Program-made: the position numbers and the translations under genes
Notes under the pieces: generated by a model
Database searches by the model: none
What the model was told of the DNA's origin: nothing
Seen by the model: the letters and a program-made list of their open reading frames with translations, nothing else
Part shown: positions 1 through 12,811 of the stretch, piece by piece
How the letters are laid out: each line of letters begins with the position of its first letter
Position numbering within the stretch: position 1 is the first letter of the stretch
NCBI RefSeq assembly: GCF_025118155.1
Contig: NW_026251391.1
Location: 61,001-125,000 of the forward strand
Length of the DNA stretch: 64,000 bases
Reading direction: 5' to 3'
DNA from: Cokeromyces recurvatus
Lineage: Eukaryota; Mucoromycota; Mucoromycetes; Mucorales; Mucoraceae

Positions 1-911
1 GTGTCAATTACTCGTGGAAATGATAGACTCTTCCTATTGTAATGGCCATTTGCTCTTACGACTTGGCTTATATTGGATAAAAGAAAATAACCGAAATCCC
101 ACTCTTTCTTTTTTTTTTTTCTTAATAAATAAAACATAAAGAAAAGGTCTGACAATTAAACGTATAAGAAGAGAGAGAGAGAGATTATTAGAAAAGAAAA
201 ATGGATATCAGTATACATAGTATTTTTTTATTATTATGTGTGTATTTATTAGAAAAGTTCAGCAAATAAAATAAACGCATAATAATGTTTATATATTGAG
301 ATAGTATTCAAAAGTGATATTTAAGTATTATGCTTTAATATAATTTATCCTATTGGAAATGGTGTGATTTTAATAAGCAAAGACTTTCAATTACTTAACA
401 ACGTGGTTCCAATAAAACGAATGTATTAACAGGCTATTACCCTTTTACCTTCCTAATGCTCTCAAATTAGAGTTCTAACGCGTTCATAAGAAAAAATGAG
501 CAAAATCTCTATGTTATAAAATAATAAATAAATAAATAAATACGAGATTCAGAGCTTCATAGATTTTATAATATCAAGATTTAATGTTTCAGCTTTTTAT
601 ATTTTTATTTTTAAGCCACTTTGTACACTAATAATACTAAACAAAAGATAACTTGTTTGTGTTAAATACACAGAATCATTCGTGAATGGTCATAAACTTT
701 GAAAGTCAAAAGGACATGATTTAAATGACAAAGGCTGCTGTAATGTTAAATGGAAAAGAATCCACAAGTAGATTTTTTATATCATTAACCCCTTTTTTTT
801 TTTTTCTAAATAATTTAAAGTCAGATAGCAATGTGGGGTATACAAGATGTTAAAAGTTCCAGTCTTTATTATTACATAAATAGAGATTTGTTATGGGAAT
901 ACGATTCTTCT
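1..911. other. Intergenic, AT-rich, no gene seen
   Basis: No reading frame with family resemblance was seen on either strand. The stretch holds A/T runs, a short GA repeat near 172-183 and TAAA repeats near 525-542. It could include the 3' flank of a gene lying to the left of the window. Confidence 0.5.
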
Positions 912-1470
912 TTAATAAGATGATAATAAAGAAGAGGCTCTTATTGGCTTCCTTTGAATCCAATTATTTGTATTTAGAGATTGAGTTCTTTTTCTTAGAG
1001 ATTTTCTGGGAAAGAGGAAATTTGGATAAGCATGTTTCTTTTTTGTCAGTACAATTTCATCATTTTCAAAATCATAGTCATCTTCATCATTTGATTCTTC
1101 TGATGACAGATCAGATATGAGTGCTGGTTCTATGGTTACATCTTGTTGAATTGCTTGTAAACCTTGTAATGTGCCTTCCATATCAGTTACCATTTCCTAT
1201 AATAATAACAATAAGCATATCATATATATTTATATATGTATATATAATGGATTCATACATGGATTCTTTGTATTAAATCATCTGAAGTCTCTTTATTTGA
1301 AATAATAGTTTCGTTTACTGTTTTATTTGCAATCTAATGAATATATAAATAAATGATAATATTTGAGTGAGAATTAAAATTAAATAATCCTTAAGAGGAG
1401 AAGAGTTTAGGTAATAGAACTTACTTCTGCTTCGTTACACAATTGAGCTGTTGAAGAGCTAAATTTAGTC

Positions 1471-1506
<36 letters not shown>

Positions 1507-2140
1507 GGCTGTGGCTGTGGCTGTGGCTGTGGCTGTGGCTGTGGTGGTTGCTGTTGCTGCGGCTGCTGCTGCCCTTCATTATTATTATCATCTAATTTTA
1601 ATTTCAGTAATCGATTCTCATTTTCTAACCGTAATAGCATTTCGAGATTTTCATTTGCTTGATCTACTTGTATTTTCGTTAATGCCTCTATTTCTGCTTT
1701 ATGTTGATTTATTAAGAATCTTTCACGGTCTATTTTTTAACACTTAGTAAAATAAATAAATAAAAAAGTACATGATACTAAATACCTTTTAATTTTCGTT
1801 GAACTTCTTTGAATGAGCTTTCATATTCTGCTGCCTTTTTTTTCCATTCCATGACCAACATTTTTAAATTATTTATAGTGGACTATATAAATTGATTATT
1901 AAATGAATAAACCTTTTTTTTTTATTATTTATTTATTTATTTGTTTGTTTGTTTCTTTACATCTTTTTGTTCTAACGCTTTATGACAATTTGAAAGATCA
2001 TTGTACCATTTCTTTTCTCTTTCTGTTAATGTATCATAACTGGTATCATCCAACAAAGATTGAATAGCATTATTTACATTTGTATATTTTGTACTTGTAG
2101 ATGGTGTAGGTGGTAAGGCTTTCTTTTGTTGAATTGACAT
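912..2140 (-). CDS. Coiled-coil protein with polyQ/PQ tract, function unknown
   Basis: Five exons join in phase: 2140-1961, 1882-1786, 1729-1425, 1333-1259 and 1196-912, giving 313 residues from the ATG at 2140. From about residue 45 to 135 the chain is a charged heptad-like helix (EREKKWYNDL, then WKKKAAEYESSFKEVQRKLK, then LLRLENENRLLKLKL), so a coiled coil is likely. It is followed by a PQ/polyQ run encoded by CTG/TTG-type repeats near 1470-1570. The C-terminal 95 residues are acidic (SSEESNDEDDYDFENDE) and then basic. There is no signal peptide or membrane segment. I do not recognise the family; a scaffold or tether role would be a guess. The repeat run may vary in length between strains. 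Confidence 0.75.
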
Positions 2141-3558
2141 AATAAAGCAATATAATAATTAAAAAAAAATGAAGTGAGAAAGAGATACAAAAAAAAGTTT
2201 AATATTTTTTATAAGACTCTTTCTTGTCTTTTCTCTCTTATTAAAAAAAAGAAAACCTTGATTTCATATTGCATTATTTTCGGTCATTTGTTTTTCTTCA
2301 TAGTTACCATTAAAGAAATTACCATTTTTGGTAATTTTTTTTTTTAACCATTTCTCTGATTTTCTTTATATCATTTCAGATATAATGATTACACTTATTA
2401 TACATGTTTATTATTAGCTCATAGTGTATGTCCTATTTTCTTCTTTATTTATATAATTACTATAGAAACTCTTTTTATTGATAATTTCATGTGAGCTGTC
2501 ATCATTCAAATCTTTGGCTCCGCTCAAAAAAAAAGGTTATTTATTTATTTTATTTTATTTTTTTTTTTAAAAAAAAAAGGACTACTTGCTGCTTCTGTTA
2601 CTACTATTAATTTACATTACATTGTATATATAAAATGACGTGTATCAAACATCATTATCAACTATTAATGATGAATTATTATTACTTTTTTTTTTCCTGT
2701 TCTAATAATAAGTTGTAGTCCGAATTTATTTATTTATTTTTTTATTTTGCATTGTTGTAATGATTGAGTTTGCAGCGCTTCATATATCGTTGTATTTGAT
2801 AGTCATGTTGAATGATGAAAGGATGAATAAAATTTCTTAATCTCAGATTAAAGTCAGAGTGTCGAAATTTCTGTATTTTTTTTTTTTTCTTTTTTTTTTA
2901 CAATATATCAACTCTATTTTCAAATGTAATATAGAAATACTTGTTTCATATTAATTGCTAGCAGTATGAATATTATTTATATGGTAATAATGTGACTGGA
3001 TATAAAAAGCTTTATTTGTGGAAAAATATTGTAAAGCCTATTCTTGTTTTCAAGTGCATATTGTATGTACATTTTCCATGTTATCTCAACATGAAATTAA
3101 CTATTATCATTACTTTTAGTTTTGCTTTGCTTTGCGTCAAGTATAAAAGAATATTAAGTGAGTCCATGATTAAACTATTGAATAATACCTTTCTATATAT
3201 CATAGTATTATGGACTGCAAGACTCGTAACATATTATTATGACAAAGAAAAAGTAGTGTAGTAAATGTTAACTTAAAGATGACTATATTATTCTATTGGC
3301 ATGGTAAATATATGTATATGTATATGCTTAATGCATAATATATATTCTTAATAAGCTTGGATAAATACCATTTTATTAATAGTATAATATGATGCCTATA
3401 TATTGTTAAATCTATTATTATTATTTTTTTTTTTTTTTTGCATAACATAAACGATTATCTATGAATGTACAACAATGCAAAAAGTGTGGGTCATGTGATA
3501 TAGATAGATGTATATAGAACAGTGTCATATATTTTGTTATAATCAAACTGTATTATCC
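2141..3558. other. Intergenic, A/T tracts only
   Basis: Upstream of the coiled-coil gene and downstream of the bHLH gene. It contains poly(T) runs near 2336-2345, 2558-2568, 2877-2900 and 3427-3440. An open frame at 2992-3261 has no recognisable composition or family and is rejected. Confidence 0.5.
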
Positions 3559-4562
3559 TTATTTTTCGCTTCCAGTAATATGTAATTTGCCAAATTGCTG
3601 TTGAAATTGTATAGATCCAATACGTTCATGTTTTATTTTTGTTGATGTTAATGGATGGTGATCTTTCTTTGCCATGTCAATTAAACTCTCGAGTTCTAAG
3701 ATTCGATTTTTATAACCCGATATTTCCTCTCTTAGCTCTTTAATGTGATCTACTGATAATTTCAAGATTGTGCCTTTATTAATAGGTTTTGCATTTGTAC
3801 CTGATTGCCCAGGTGCAATAGACATTACATTTGAACTTGCTGGAACAGAATCGATTAAATGATCTGGTAATAATGTTGAAAGCTCTTTTTATATATGTGA
3901 GATTATGACACGATTTATATATAAATATATGTATGTATTATATTTAAAATAGATACCATAAATTCTTTCGTTTATATTATCTCTTCTTCTTCTTTCTACT
4001 GCGTTATGCGACTCTCTCCTTCGTCTTCTTTTTTCAAACATCTCTTGATGACTAGTATATTATAAACAAGCAAAAAAAATTAGCTATGATTACACTTTCC
4101 CTCTTTTTTTACCTTTAGTTAATTTATATACTTTTTTTGGTTATTGATATCATTATTAAGTTCATTATTGGGGAAGCCCTCAATTAAATGTCCTGTTGAA
4201 TTTGAAGGTGTCATAATTAAATCCTGAGTATTCTTATTATTATTAGTAGTAGTAGTAGGAGTAGTATTAGAAGTAGGAGTAGGGGTAGGATTTGCACCAA
4301 ATACAGAAGATTGTCCAAATGAAGAAGTTGTAGATTCAATACTTGTACTAAACCAGTTTGCAACATCTGTTGTAGTTGCCGTTGTTGTTCCAAAGGTAGA
4401 AGAAGGATGAATGGCCATTGGACCAAAAGTTGTTGTTGTATGATAAGGTGATGTTGACAAAGGCGACTGCTGTTGAAAGCCACTACTATTTGCTCGATGA
4501 TGTTCTGACCTATTACTAGTGTCGATATTAATAAAATGCTGTTGTTGTTTTGTAGAATACAT
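3559..4562 (-). CDS. bHLH transcription factor (USF/MITF/Rtg3-like)
   Basis: Three exons (4562-4132, 4051-3957, 3884-3559) join in phase to 283 residues. The first exon encodes a Ser/Thr/Asn/Gln-rich low-complexity region, typical of an activation domain. The second encodes the basic region, with ESHNAVERRRRDNINERIY showing the His-x3-Glu-x2-Arg-Arg pattern that in known bHLH proteins reads CACGTG-type E-boxes. The third exon gives the loop and helix 2 (INKGTILKLSVDHIKELREE) followed by a short leucine-rich helix (NRILELESLI), suggesting a bHLH with a small zipper. The intron between basic region and helix 1 end splits the DNA-binding domain, so single-exon gene finders would miss it. Expected to act in the nucleus as a dimer; target genes are unknown. 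Confidence 0.85.
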
Positions 4563-5717
4563 TAAATGAAAAATAGATAAAATAAAGGTGGAAGTAGAGT
4601 TGAAAGGAAAAGAAAGTCTTTTTTTTTTATATAATGGCCATTTATAGATTAGTTTGTCCTTTTTTTTTTTTTTTTTGTATCTTACTCCTTTTTTATTTAT
4701 TGTATAACGGTGTGTATACACACACAATAGACTTTATTTTATAATAAACATCATGATCAAACATAACGTGGCACAGGCCACCACCTTCTCATGTGATCCT
4801 AATAAATATGTTTCTATCTTTAGTCAATATGTGTTATCTCATCAGACATAACATCTACTTGTACTTTTTCAGGAAAAGTAATATATGTAAATGTCTATCA
4901 TATCATTCTACTATATCCTAAGCTTCTTCTTTATATCAATTTTACAAAGAAATAAAATAAAGATTGTAGTGTAACAAAAGATCGTGCAACTATAATAATC
5001 TGACTGAGACGAATGCACTCGAAAACGTATGCTATCTAATTCAATCTGGGCAATCCTGAATAGGAATGGTTTAGCATTACCTTCAGTCTTAGTCTGTAAC
5101 TCTTGCTTTCACAACAAAACTTGTATAGTGGCTTTTATTAATAAAGAGTTGTTATATCTATTAAGATTATGGTTTTTCCCTTTTAAGATGCTTTAATTTG
5201 ATACTTTCCTTTTTTTTTTGGTTTCTTTGATTGAAAGTTTCAATTAATTTGACGTGACTTTTTTTTTGCTGATAACAGAACATTAATAATGTCACTAGAT
5301 AGATAACGCAGCCAACAATATTCAAATTTATTTGCATATCAATGCCTCTTATTTTGATGATGTTTAAGGTAACTACATCTTCCTTTTCTGTCTTTTATCT
5401 TCAACATGATACTGAGCTTCTTTTTCATCTTTTATTTTATTCTATTCTATTCTATTTAAATACATGTTAACATCAAAATAATAGATGGAAGGAATAATAA
5501 AGGATTGTTTTATTCATGCTTAGTTTTAGTTAGTATATTGTGTTTCGGAAGGTTCACTGTTATTTTTTATTTAGAATGTTTCAACATATCAGTATTCAAA
5601 ATATGTAATAAATGGAATTCATTTTTTTTTTCAATCGAGACCGAGATGTATAAAGCATATCATTACATATTTATACAATAAATTAGGAATATATATGTAT
5701 ATCTTCTTCTTCTTATA
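4563..5717. other. Intergenic, no gene seen
   Basis: Region upstream of the bHLH start and downstream of the PSO2 stop. No frame with family resemblance was seen. A TTCTA repeat lies near 5438-5456. Confidence 0.5.
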
Positions 5718-7558
5718 TTACCAATAATCTAGAGAGGGATAATCGAATATTTTATTTTTACCATCCTTATTTATATTTTGCTTATCTTGAATCCAGCTTT
5801 CAAGTAATTGTAGCATTTTGAATCGATTTTCTTCATTATCAGCATTGACAGTAGGAATGATATGACGTATATCAAGACTAGCAATAAAGACTGCAAGTTC
5901 TCGAAAACTTGAATGTTCAGAGTAAGGTATATCATAAATTTTGATGCAAAATGTATCGTAGCTAGCCTTTAACAACATCTTACTACTAATCAAATCATCG
6001 GGACGTTCGCTGATGATAGATTCAAGTGACTTGTACTGCTGCGATCTTTCATTACCTTTGAAGGTCCATCCTGTTGGTTTGAATGCGATCATTTCTGTAA
6101 ATGCAGGCTTTAGGCTATTAAAATAAGCCTCAAGATTCTAAATATGATATGCATTAAAAAGAGAATGAGTTTTATGTATATGGTTTATGATACATAATAA
6201 TATATTTACTTTAGGTACAATATGCCATAATGGAATCACATGTACTTGTGCTTCTTTTATTTGATCTGTTAACATTTCATCAAGCTGTCTATCTTTAAAA
6301 CAATTTAAAATTTTCCTCTTTTCATCTGTTACAAATATTTTACTATTTAATGCCTTTGCAATTTCTAAAAATATACATATATATATTTATATACATGTAT
6401 ATATATATGTTAATTATATGTTAATTATATGTATGTATATATATATTGTTTAATAAGTAAGTATTATATACCTATAAAGATATGCTCTTTTCCTAGTGTA
6501 TAGGTTCCTACAACCACTAATAAACGCCCTTTCTTATCACTACTTTTATTATTCCTTTCAAGTAAAATCTTATGATTCTTTGCTATCTCACAGGCAGCTC
6601 TTATGCATGATATCTGCGAGGGGAACGAATACATAGGATTCAAATAAGTCGTGTCTAAATACAAAATATCGATTTCTTTTCCCATCAAATCTAAGCACAT
6701 TCTAGGGCTGGCACGAAAATCGCCCGTATGTAAGTATCGCTTTCCATCAATAACATCAATTAAAAACATAACTGATCCAGGACAATGATTTGCATCTATT
6801 AATGTTATAGTCCTATTAGGGCTTGATGATAATGAATACGGTTTATTAACAGGTAAAGGGTTGATAAAGTCCTCAACAACACCCAACTTATTTATTAAGA
6901 GCTGAGCTGTAATTTGAGAACAGTAAATGGGGCCATGTGTCCAGTTAGCATCAATGCCAGCGTAGTGGTCACTATGAAAATGGGAAAGTAAATAACCCTC
7001 ACAGTTGGCTATATCTCCGTAAGAAAAGGCATCCACAACAAGATTTGTATCAGCGATTCGTTTATAATGGGGCACAGTCATTAAACGTGTATCCTTATTA
7101 TTAGTGATGGAGAAGTGTGTTTTAGCAAAAATAGATTCATCATTTCGTATTGCTGTTAATGATGGTGTAGCGTAAAGTGAAGTGTTTATTGGAGTTGTCT
7201 TCTGTTTCATTATCTGATCATTTATAATCTCATTTTTGTCAAGTACATCACTTATTTGATCGTCAAAGTCATCATCATCATCATCTTTCATCATGTCATT
7301 TAAACATGCACCAACGTGTGAACTTGATTCTAATAATGAAAGATCCTGTAATACTTGATTACACACTGGACAGTTATTGATTATTACTAATCGTTGATGA
7401 TCATCTTTACTACCACTAGTAGTGCTTTTTGAAGAATACTGTTGTTGCTGTTGCTGTTGTTGTAGTGTGTTTTTTTGTTGCTTTTTTATTGATATCGGTG
7501 ATTGACTGTTATCAACAATTATGTCTTTGCGCTTTTTCCCATTATTTTCTGCTGACAT
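5718..7558 (-). CDS. PSO2: DNA crosslink repair nuclease PSO2/SNM1 family
   Basis: Three exons (7558-6472, 6364-6210, 6137-5718) join in phase to 553 residues. Residues near 65-93 form a UBZ4-type zinc finger (CPVCNQVL then His and Cys of SSHVGACL). The metallo-beta-lactamase core follows, with HFHSDHYAG as the metal-binding HxHxDH motif and HTGDFRASPRM as the next conserved block. The C-terminal exons carry the DRMBL/beta-CASP part (FKPTGWTFKG, YSEHSSFRELAVFIASLDIR). In yeast and animals this family is a nuclear 5' exonuclease needed to repair DNA interstrand crosslinks. The N-terminus holds an acidic run and a polyQ tract. Length and motif order match the family; no lesion is seen. Confidence 0.93.
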
Positions 7559-8848
7559 ATAAAAAATAGATACATAAATTATGTGAGCTATATTAATAAA
7601 AAATGCATGTCTTGGTTGTTGCTGTGAAGAAATATAAACTGAAAAAAGGGCTTATTGGTTTATTTTCATATACAAAAATAAAAAAAAAAAAAAATAACAA
7701 CCCCTTCCAACTTGCTAATTTTTTTTTTAACTATTTTTATGGAATGATGATTGAGCAAGCAAGTTCTTATTTTATTTTACGTCAAGCTATCATCATTTGG
7801 CACCGATTAAAGCCTTATTATTACTCCTACTGATCACTAACACAAAATGAAAATCTCTTGTTAGCATAAAGTTATGACATTTATATCTTTAAAAAAAAAA
7901 CATAGCAAATCTATTGAGAATATTCCAATATATATACATATATGCTCTGCTTAAATGTACAAATAATAATGTGATAACAGTTACAAATATCTGTAATCAA
8001 GAGATCAGATGGTAATTATTAGTAAAAGCAACAAAAGGAAAGAAAGAACAAGGTTTCAAAGCACATCTATAATTTCTGTATTAATGATAGTAATTTATCT
8101 TATGAAACATATAAATGATGAAAACATTTTTAGAATATGTAATTTGTGTGTGTGTGTTTTCCTATAGTTTCTTTTTACTGTATTATATGTTAGTATTATT
8201 TGTGAAGCATCATAATATAGCATCTTGTTCTATTCTTTTTCTATTTTCTTTTTTTTTCTTTTTCAGTTATTGATAATCTATCCCAAGTGTAAATATATTA
8301 GCGCATGTATTATTATGTAAGGTAGTATTTATTCAAAATATGCAAAAGAATAACAAATATAAACAGATTAGTAAATAATAATACAGAAAATGAAAATATG
8401 GAATTATTATTAATATAGTTCATTGAAGCGCTGTACATAATTGGTATTCCATCTTTTAATAAATAGTTATGTCATGCTCCTTATGAAGAAAAAAAAAAGC
8501 TACAGTTCCAGTTAGTTATTATAGAAAATAACAAATGCTAATAGTTACATAGATTATACTTTTGTTGTTTATTAATTCATTTCTTTTTTCTTAAAAAAAT
8601 GAGAGAGAAGAGAGGGAGATTTACAGAACTTCTTATTTTACATTATAATGTTATATCCAAGTTGTCTTGTTACGCAATAGCAGTTAATAAAAAAACTATA
8701 AACTAGACCAACCTCATCATGCTTTTACTTTGTTAATTTGGAAGAAGCAGTATTCATATATTTGGTTGTCATTAATATCTTACGCACATAAAGCAAAAAA
8801 AAAAAAAAAAAAAAAAAAAATAAAATTAATAAAAAAATAAAAAATGAA
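7559..8848. other. Intergenic, no gene seen
   Basis: AT-rich, with a GT repeat near 8147-8157 and a long poly(A) run near 8794-8820 just 3' of the tRNA. A plus-strand open frame near 7603-7833 is lysine/phenylalanine-rich translation of A/T runs and is not supported. Confidence 0.5.
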
Positions 8849-8943
8849 TGCTCTAGGCGAGGATCGAACTCGCGATCTTCGCGTGACTTAGGTATATTTT
8901 GTGAATATAAGCACGACGCTCTAACCAACTGAGCTACTAGAGC
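8849..8943 (-). tRNA. tRNA-Ile(UAU) with 21-nt intron
   Basis: The minus strand folds as a full cloverleaf: acceptor GCTCTAG with CTAGAGC (8943-8937 with 8856-8850), D arm GCTC/GAGC, anticodon stem TCGTG with CGCGA, and T arm GCGAG-TTCGATC-CTCGC. The anticodon is TAT (8909-8907). A 21-nt intron (8905-8885) sits one base 3' of the anticodon, the canonical place. The discriminator base is A (8849). A run of T on the minus strand directly after the gene fits RNA polymerase III termination. Yeast tRNA-Ile(UAU) also carries an intron and has a closely similar anticodon stem. Confidence 0.93.
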
Positions 8944-9908
8944 TTGTGTTGTGAACTTTTAGTTTGTAAATTATATGTCCGATTCGAATTAAAAAATTAG
9001 TCACGTGACCTATAGACCTTTTTGGTGACATCATCATATATGTATATTTCATTACTTGAACAACCAAAAAGTTTATTATGTGTTTGTATTGAAAATAGCA
9101 GTATAGTATTGGTAATGTAATAATATTGAAGTAAATATGCTCATAAAATAATCTTCCGATAGTGTTGTATAATTATATCACTTTTTTTTTTCACAGTCGT
9201 ATATTATTGTATTCATGATTAACTACAGCTCATTACATGTGTTTAGGGGGGTTTAATCTGTAATTACAATTAACATCTTAAAGCACACTCATACACGTTC
9301 ACATTAGTTTATAGTTGTATTCAATAATATTAGTTGGTACTATAACTCATTAAATGACATATGAATCTTTCAATATTTTGTGGCTTTTATAAGTATACTA
9401 TGCATCTTCAATATGCTGTATTACCCTGATTTTTAATTGTTATAAAATGAAGACAACAAACCTAAAAAAAAAAAAAAAATAAAAAAAAAATAAAAAGATA
9501 TGTACTAGGAATTAATGTATGGTATGGCAAGTTAATCAAGTTAAAGCATATAATATTGTATTTCATCTAAAGAAAATAAGGCAAAATAAAAAATCTTTAA
9601 AGCAGAGACTAGCAACGATGCTACGATAAAAAAAAAAATCGAACATCGTCTTCAGAGTAATGCCATAATAGCCACTGTATTAAGAAGTTTTCTGGTTTCC
9701 TTATTTTTGATATCATGATCTACCCCTATTTTAAATTGTTAGGGTATAACTTAATGAGATTATTTATACCCATTTTTTTTTTGTATATAAAAAAAAACTC
9801 TTATTCTATTTATTCTATTATATATTAATGTTGGATAATATTTGTAAATAACACGTTATTCAGGTATATATATTATACATGTATACATATTTTATAAATA
9901 TAAATGTA
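8944..9908. other. Intergenic with one palindromic E-box
   Basis: Apart from the E-box at 9000-9009 there are only A/T tracts (for example 9464-9495). No gene is seen between the tRNA and the ATG15 stop. Confidence 0.5.
9000..9009. promoter_or_regulatory. Palindromic E-box GTCACGTGAC upstream of the tRNA
   Basis: Perfect 10-bp palindrome with a CACGTG core, 57 bp upstream of the minus-strand tRNA start. CACGTG is the known target class of bHLH factors such as Cbf1/USF. Function here is inferred. Confidence 0.35.
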
Positions 9909-10507
9909 CTATAACAAATCACGACCGTCTGTAAATGTCCATAATCCACAATCCTCACAGTCTTCTTCTTCAATCACACATTCTGGTAAAGGAAACTCCT
10001 CAGGCTTTTTAAGAATACTTTCAATGATAGTTCCAATACGATGACTCGCTATATTCACTCTCCATCCATGGTCTTTCACTGTATCCCAAACACATACTTT
10101 CCCTGTATGACATCTTGATTCCATTGCATATCCACCATAATAACAACCGCTCCAAGGACCCTAATCATAATTACATTATTCATACTATACTAAAACCTTG
10201 AATTTATAATCATGGTTATGATATTTACTGTGCATACACCAATAAAGATAGGATCTGCTGTATGTCCAAAATGCCAAATAGGCATATCAGCTGCCCCAGG
10301 TGCTCTAGGCAAATGTAATCTTCGTGCTGCTAATTGATCTCCAGGACTTTGAAAACCCACAGCTGGAACGCCAAATGTCTCTCCTAATAATGCTGCAATC
10401 GCTCCACCTAATGAGTGTCCTGTAAGCCAAATTGTGGCATCTGGAAATCTATTTGCGACATCCATATATATTTTCTTTTATGAGATGAGATGAGATTTAT
10501 CAATATT

Positions 10508-10544
<37 letters not shown>

Positions 10545-11450
10545 GTAAACTTACTGCTGCGTAATCATAATATAGTTCAGTATCTACTAAAGCTTTATCT
10601 AAACATTGGCTATCACATTGATAAGGTTCATTGCTGCAATTACAGACAGGTGCCCATCGTTTATTTACCTCAGCACAACAGCAAGAAAAGAGCATATTAT
10701 CCTATTAAAATATATATAAATCGATAAGATACACTTTTTTTGTTTGTTTGTTTCCTTTTCCCCTTGTAGTTTACATTTATTTTATCTTTCCCAGTAGAAG
10801 GAAGCATTTTAGAAAACAATCCTACGCTTGTCCCCTTAAAGCTAATAATTAAATGTGAATCATCTTCATTACCAAAAACATGACCTCTTAATCCATCTGT
10901 TTCCCATCCAAATGTCGAATTCTAAATTACAAATTATCAACGAAATATGTATATAAATAAATATATACATATATGTATATAAATAAATATATACATATAT
11001 GTATATAAATATACGAACCACTTTATAATTTGTGTCTAATTCATACCAATCTCCATCATTACCAAGCTCAGTATAGGCATTGTAACTCATTTCAGCTAAG
11101 GCAAGTAACGTTTGACGATCTGTAACATTAGGTAGCAATCCAAGTTTTGGTTGCATTTGTAAGTCACCTTCTTTAAATCGTAGTAGGAAAGGATGCTTAG
11201 ATTGTGCACGTAATGCAAAAACTTTCTCCTGGGTTATTCCAGAAAGTGGATAAGTGATACCCCATTGAGATTGAATGGTGAATGAATGCATAAGAGATGA
11301 ATGATTGGTTCGTAAGAAAATGTTGTCTTCAGAGAAATGATGATACATGGCTTTAAGAGTCATAGTATCTATTGATTTTGTTTTTGAGTAATATACTTGT
11401 TGACATGATATAGCGTAAATAAAAAAAAGTATGAATAACCAAATGAACAT
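9909..11450 (-). CDS. ATG15: ATG15-type autophagic lipase
   Basis: Five exons (11450-11019, 10921-10775, 10701-10555, 10474-10229, 10160-9909) join in phase to 407 residues. The first 17 residues are a hydrophobic signal anchor ([12 protein letters not shown]). The lipase class 3 serine motif GHSLGG lies in exon 4, and the family's cysteine-rich block [11 protein letters not shown] in exon 3. The C-terminus carries HTADPIFIG and a Cys-rich tail ending [10 protein letters not shown]. In yeast, Atg15 travels through the secretory pathway to the vacuole and breaks down the membranes of autophagic bodies; the same is expected here. Intron 3 holds a run of about 34 T. The first donor (after GTG at 11019, or one codon earlier) is slightly ambiguous; the rest is firm. 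Confidence 0.93.
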
Positions 11451-11707
11451 ATAGGAAAAAAAAAAATCCTTCGAGGAAAAGTGTAATGGCCTATTTAGGG
11501 GGGGTTTATTTATTTATTTATTTATTAAAAAAGGTGACACATAAAAATTTCCACTTAAAGAAAAAAGAAACCTCTCTCTCTCTCTTTCTCCTCCTCCTCC
11601 TCCTCCTCCTCTTCCCCCCATAATTTGGTAGCAAATAACGTCATCTGTGTTACTTCCCCACATTGTCATTTGTTTATAATAATTTAAAGAGAAAGTGTAT
11701 TATTATA
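11451..11707. other. Short intergenic spacer, CT-rich
   Basis: Upstream of ATG15 on the minus strand. It contains a TTTA repeat near 11505-11525 and a strong CTC/CCT repeat near 11573-11613, probably part of the ATG15 promoter. Confidence 0.4.
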
Positions 11708-12811
11708 TTAAAGACTCCGGCTACCAGTAAATTGAAGCCATTGACTACTATTATTTTCCATTTGGCCATGTCTAAGCATTTGCCTTGCTCTATGAACATC
11801 ACTTATAGGAGATTTGCCATTTGTGATATTCATGTTATATCCATCTTCATTATGATGATCTTGATAGGCAGTAGAAGAAGAAGGTTGACCATAAGGAATC
11901 GAATTGGAACGATATAGATATTGAGGCTCTGCTAAATCCTTAATAGTGCTTGAAGATCGTAAGCTAGTAGTCTCGATAGGATTGGATCCATGATGTTTAA
12001 TACTAAAATATTGCATCTGAGTATTTTCTTCAGGTGATTGAGGGTATTCTTGAAAGCGCCACATAGCAGGCCTTTGCTGCTGCTGCTGCTGCTGCTGTTG
12101 TTGTTGTTGTTTTCTTTGTTCCCAAAGGGCTACTTCGTCTACTCCACGTCGACGCGCAGGGTCTTGCCAAATTTCAGAACGAGGTACTAACGTCAATGAA
12201 GATGGTTGAATAGGCACAAAGGTAGATGAGATAGGATATTCCAAATTTTGTACAGGTGCCTCTAAGATAGGCAACCTATTTTGTTTAGGTTTATAAAGTA
12301 ATTTTGCAAGTAGGCCAGATGGCTCTGTAGTATCGTAATGAATTGGCTCACGTTGACGAGTCTCTATAGTATCCTCTGTCACAGACATAGGATAGAACTT
12401 ACGAATAAAGTGAGTAAAATGAGTTGTAATGGGACTAGCTTGCTTTTTAGTTTCAAAATGACTATCCATATTCCATGATAACTGACGACGTCCATATGCT
12501 TGATAAGTCATTCTATAGATACGATAAAAAAAATAAATAAGAAAGCCGAGAATGGTAATGACGCCTATAAGCGCAAAGACAAGAATAATAGGCAAATAAT
12601 AATGGAGACGTTGATCCCAAACACTTTGATCAGCAGTATAGACAGGAATATTATTATTAGATGGTGTAAAAATAAGGGAGGCAGTAGGAGAAGAAGCTTC
12701 AGGTACAAGAATAGTTGAGGTTATATAATCTGTTTGTGTAACTGTAACTGCATTGCTTCCACTTGTAGTGTCAACACGATATAAGTTAGTAATTGACTGA
12801 ATGTTGGACAT
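11708..12811 (-). CDS. Single-pass membrane protein with Q-rich cytoplasmic tail, unknown
   Basis: One uninterrupted exon of 367 residues from the ATG at 12811. Residues 1-70 are Ser/Thr-rich without a signal peptide. A single strong membrane helix follows near 71-97 (LPIILVFALIGVITILGFLI), then aromatic and basic residues (YFFYRIYRM), giving an Nout/Cin prediction. The long tail has a polyQ run of about 12, and proline and serine-rich stretches. The plan (short Ser/Thr-rich outer part, one helix, long tail) is like fungal wall or stress sensors, but no WSC or Mid2 domain was recognised. I do not recognise the family. Confidence 0.8.
   Translation of the reverse strand: MSNIQSITNLYRVDTTSGSNAVTVTQTDYITSTILVPEASSPTASLIFTPSNNNIPVYTADQSVWDQRLHYYLPIILVFALIGVITILGFLIYFFYRIYRMTYQAYGRRQLSWNMDSHFETKKQASPITTHFTHFIRKFYPMSVTEDTIETRQREPIHYDTTEPSGLLAKLLYKPKQNRLPILEAPVQNLEYPISSTFVPIQPSSLTLVPRSEIWQDPARRRGVDEVALWEQRKQQQQQQQQQQQQRPAMWRFQEYPQSPEENTQMQYFSIKHHGSNPIETTSLRSSSTIKDLAEPQYLYRSNSIPYGQPSSSTAYQDHHNEDGYNMNITNGKSPISDVHRARQMLRHGQMENNSSQWLQFTGSRSL

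Noticed and set aside
1505..1747. Plus-strand frame with Val-Ala repeats
   Set aside because: It is the complement of the PQ/Q repeat in the coiled-coil gene.
2992..3261. Plus-strand open frame of about 89 codons
   Set aside because: Composition follows AT-rich DNA, no splice partners, no family resemblance, no promoter context.
4217..4483. Leu/Gln-rich minus-strand frame overlapping the bHLH gene
   Set aside because: Shifted reading of the Thr/Gln repeat region in the first bHLH exon.
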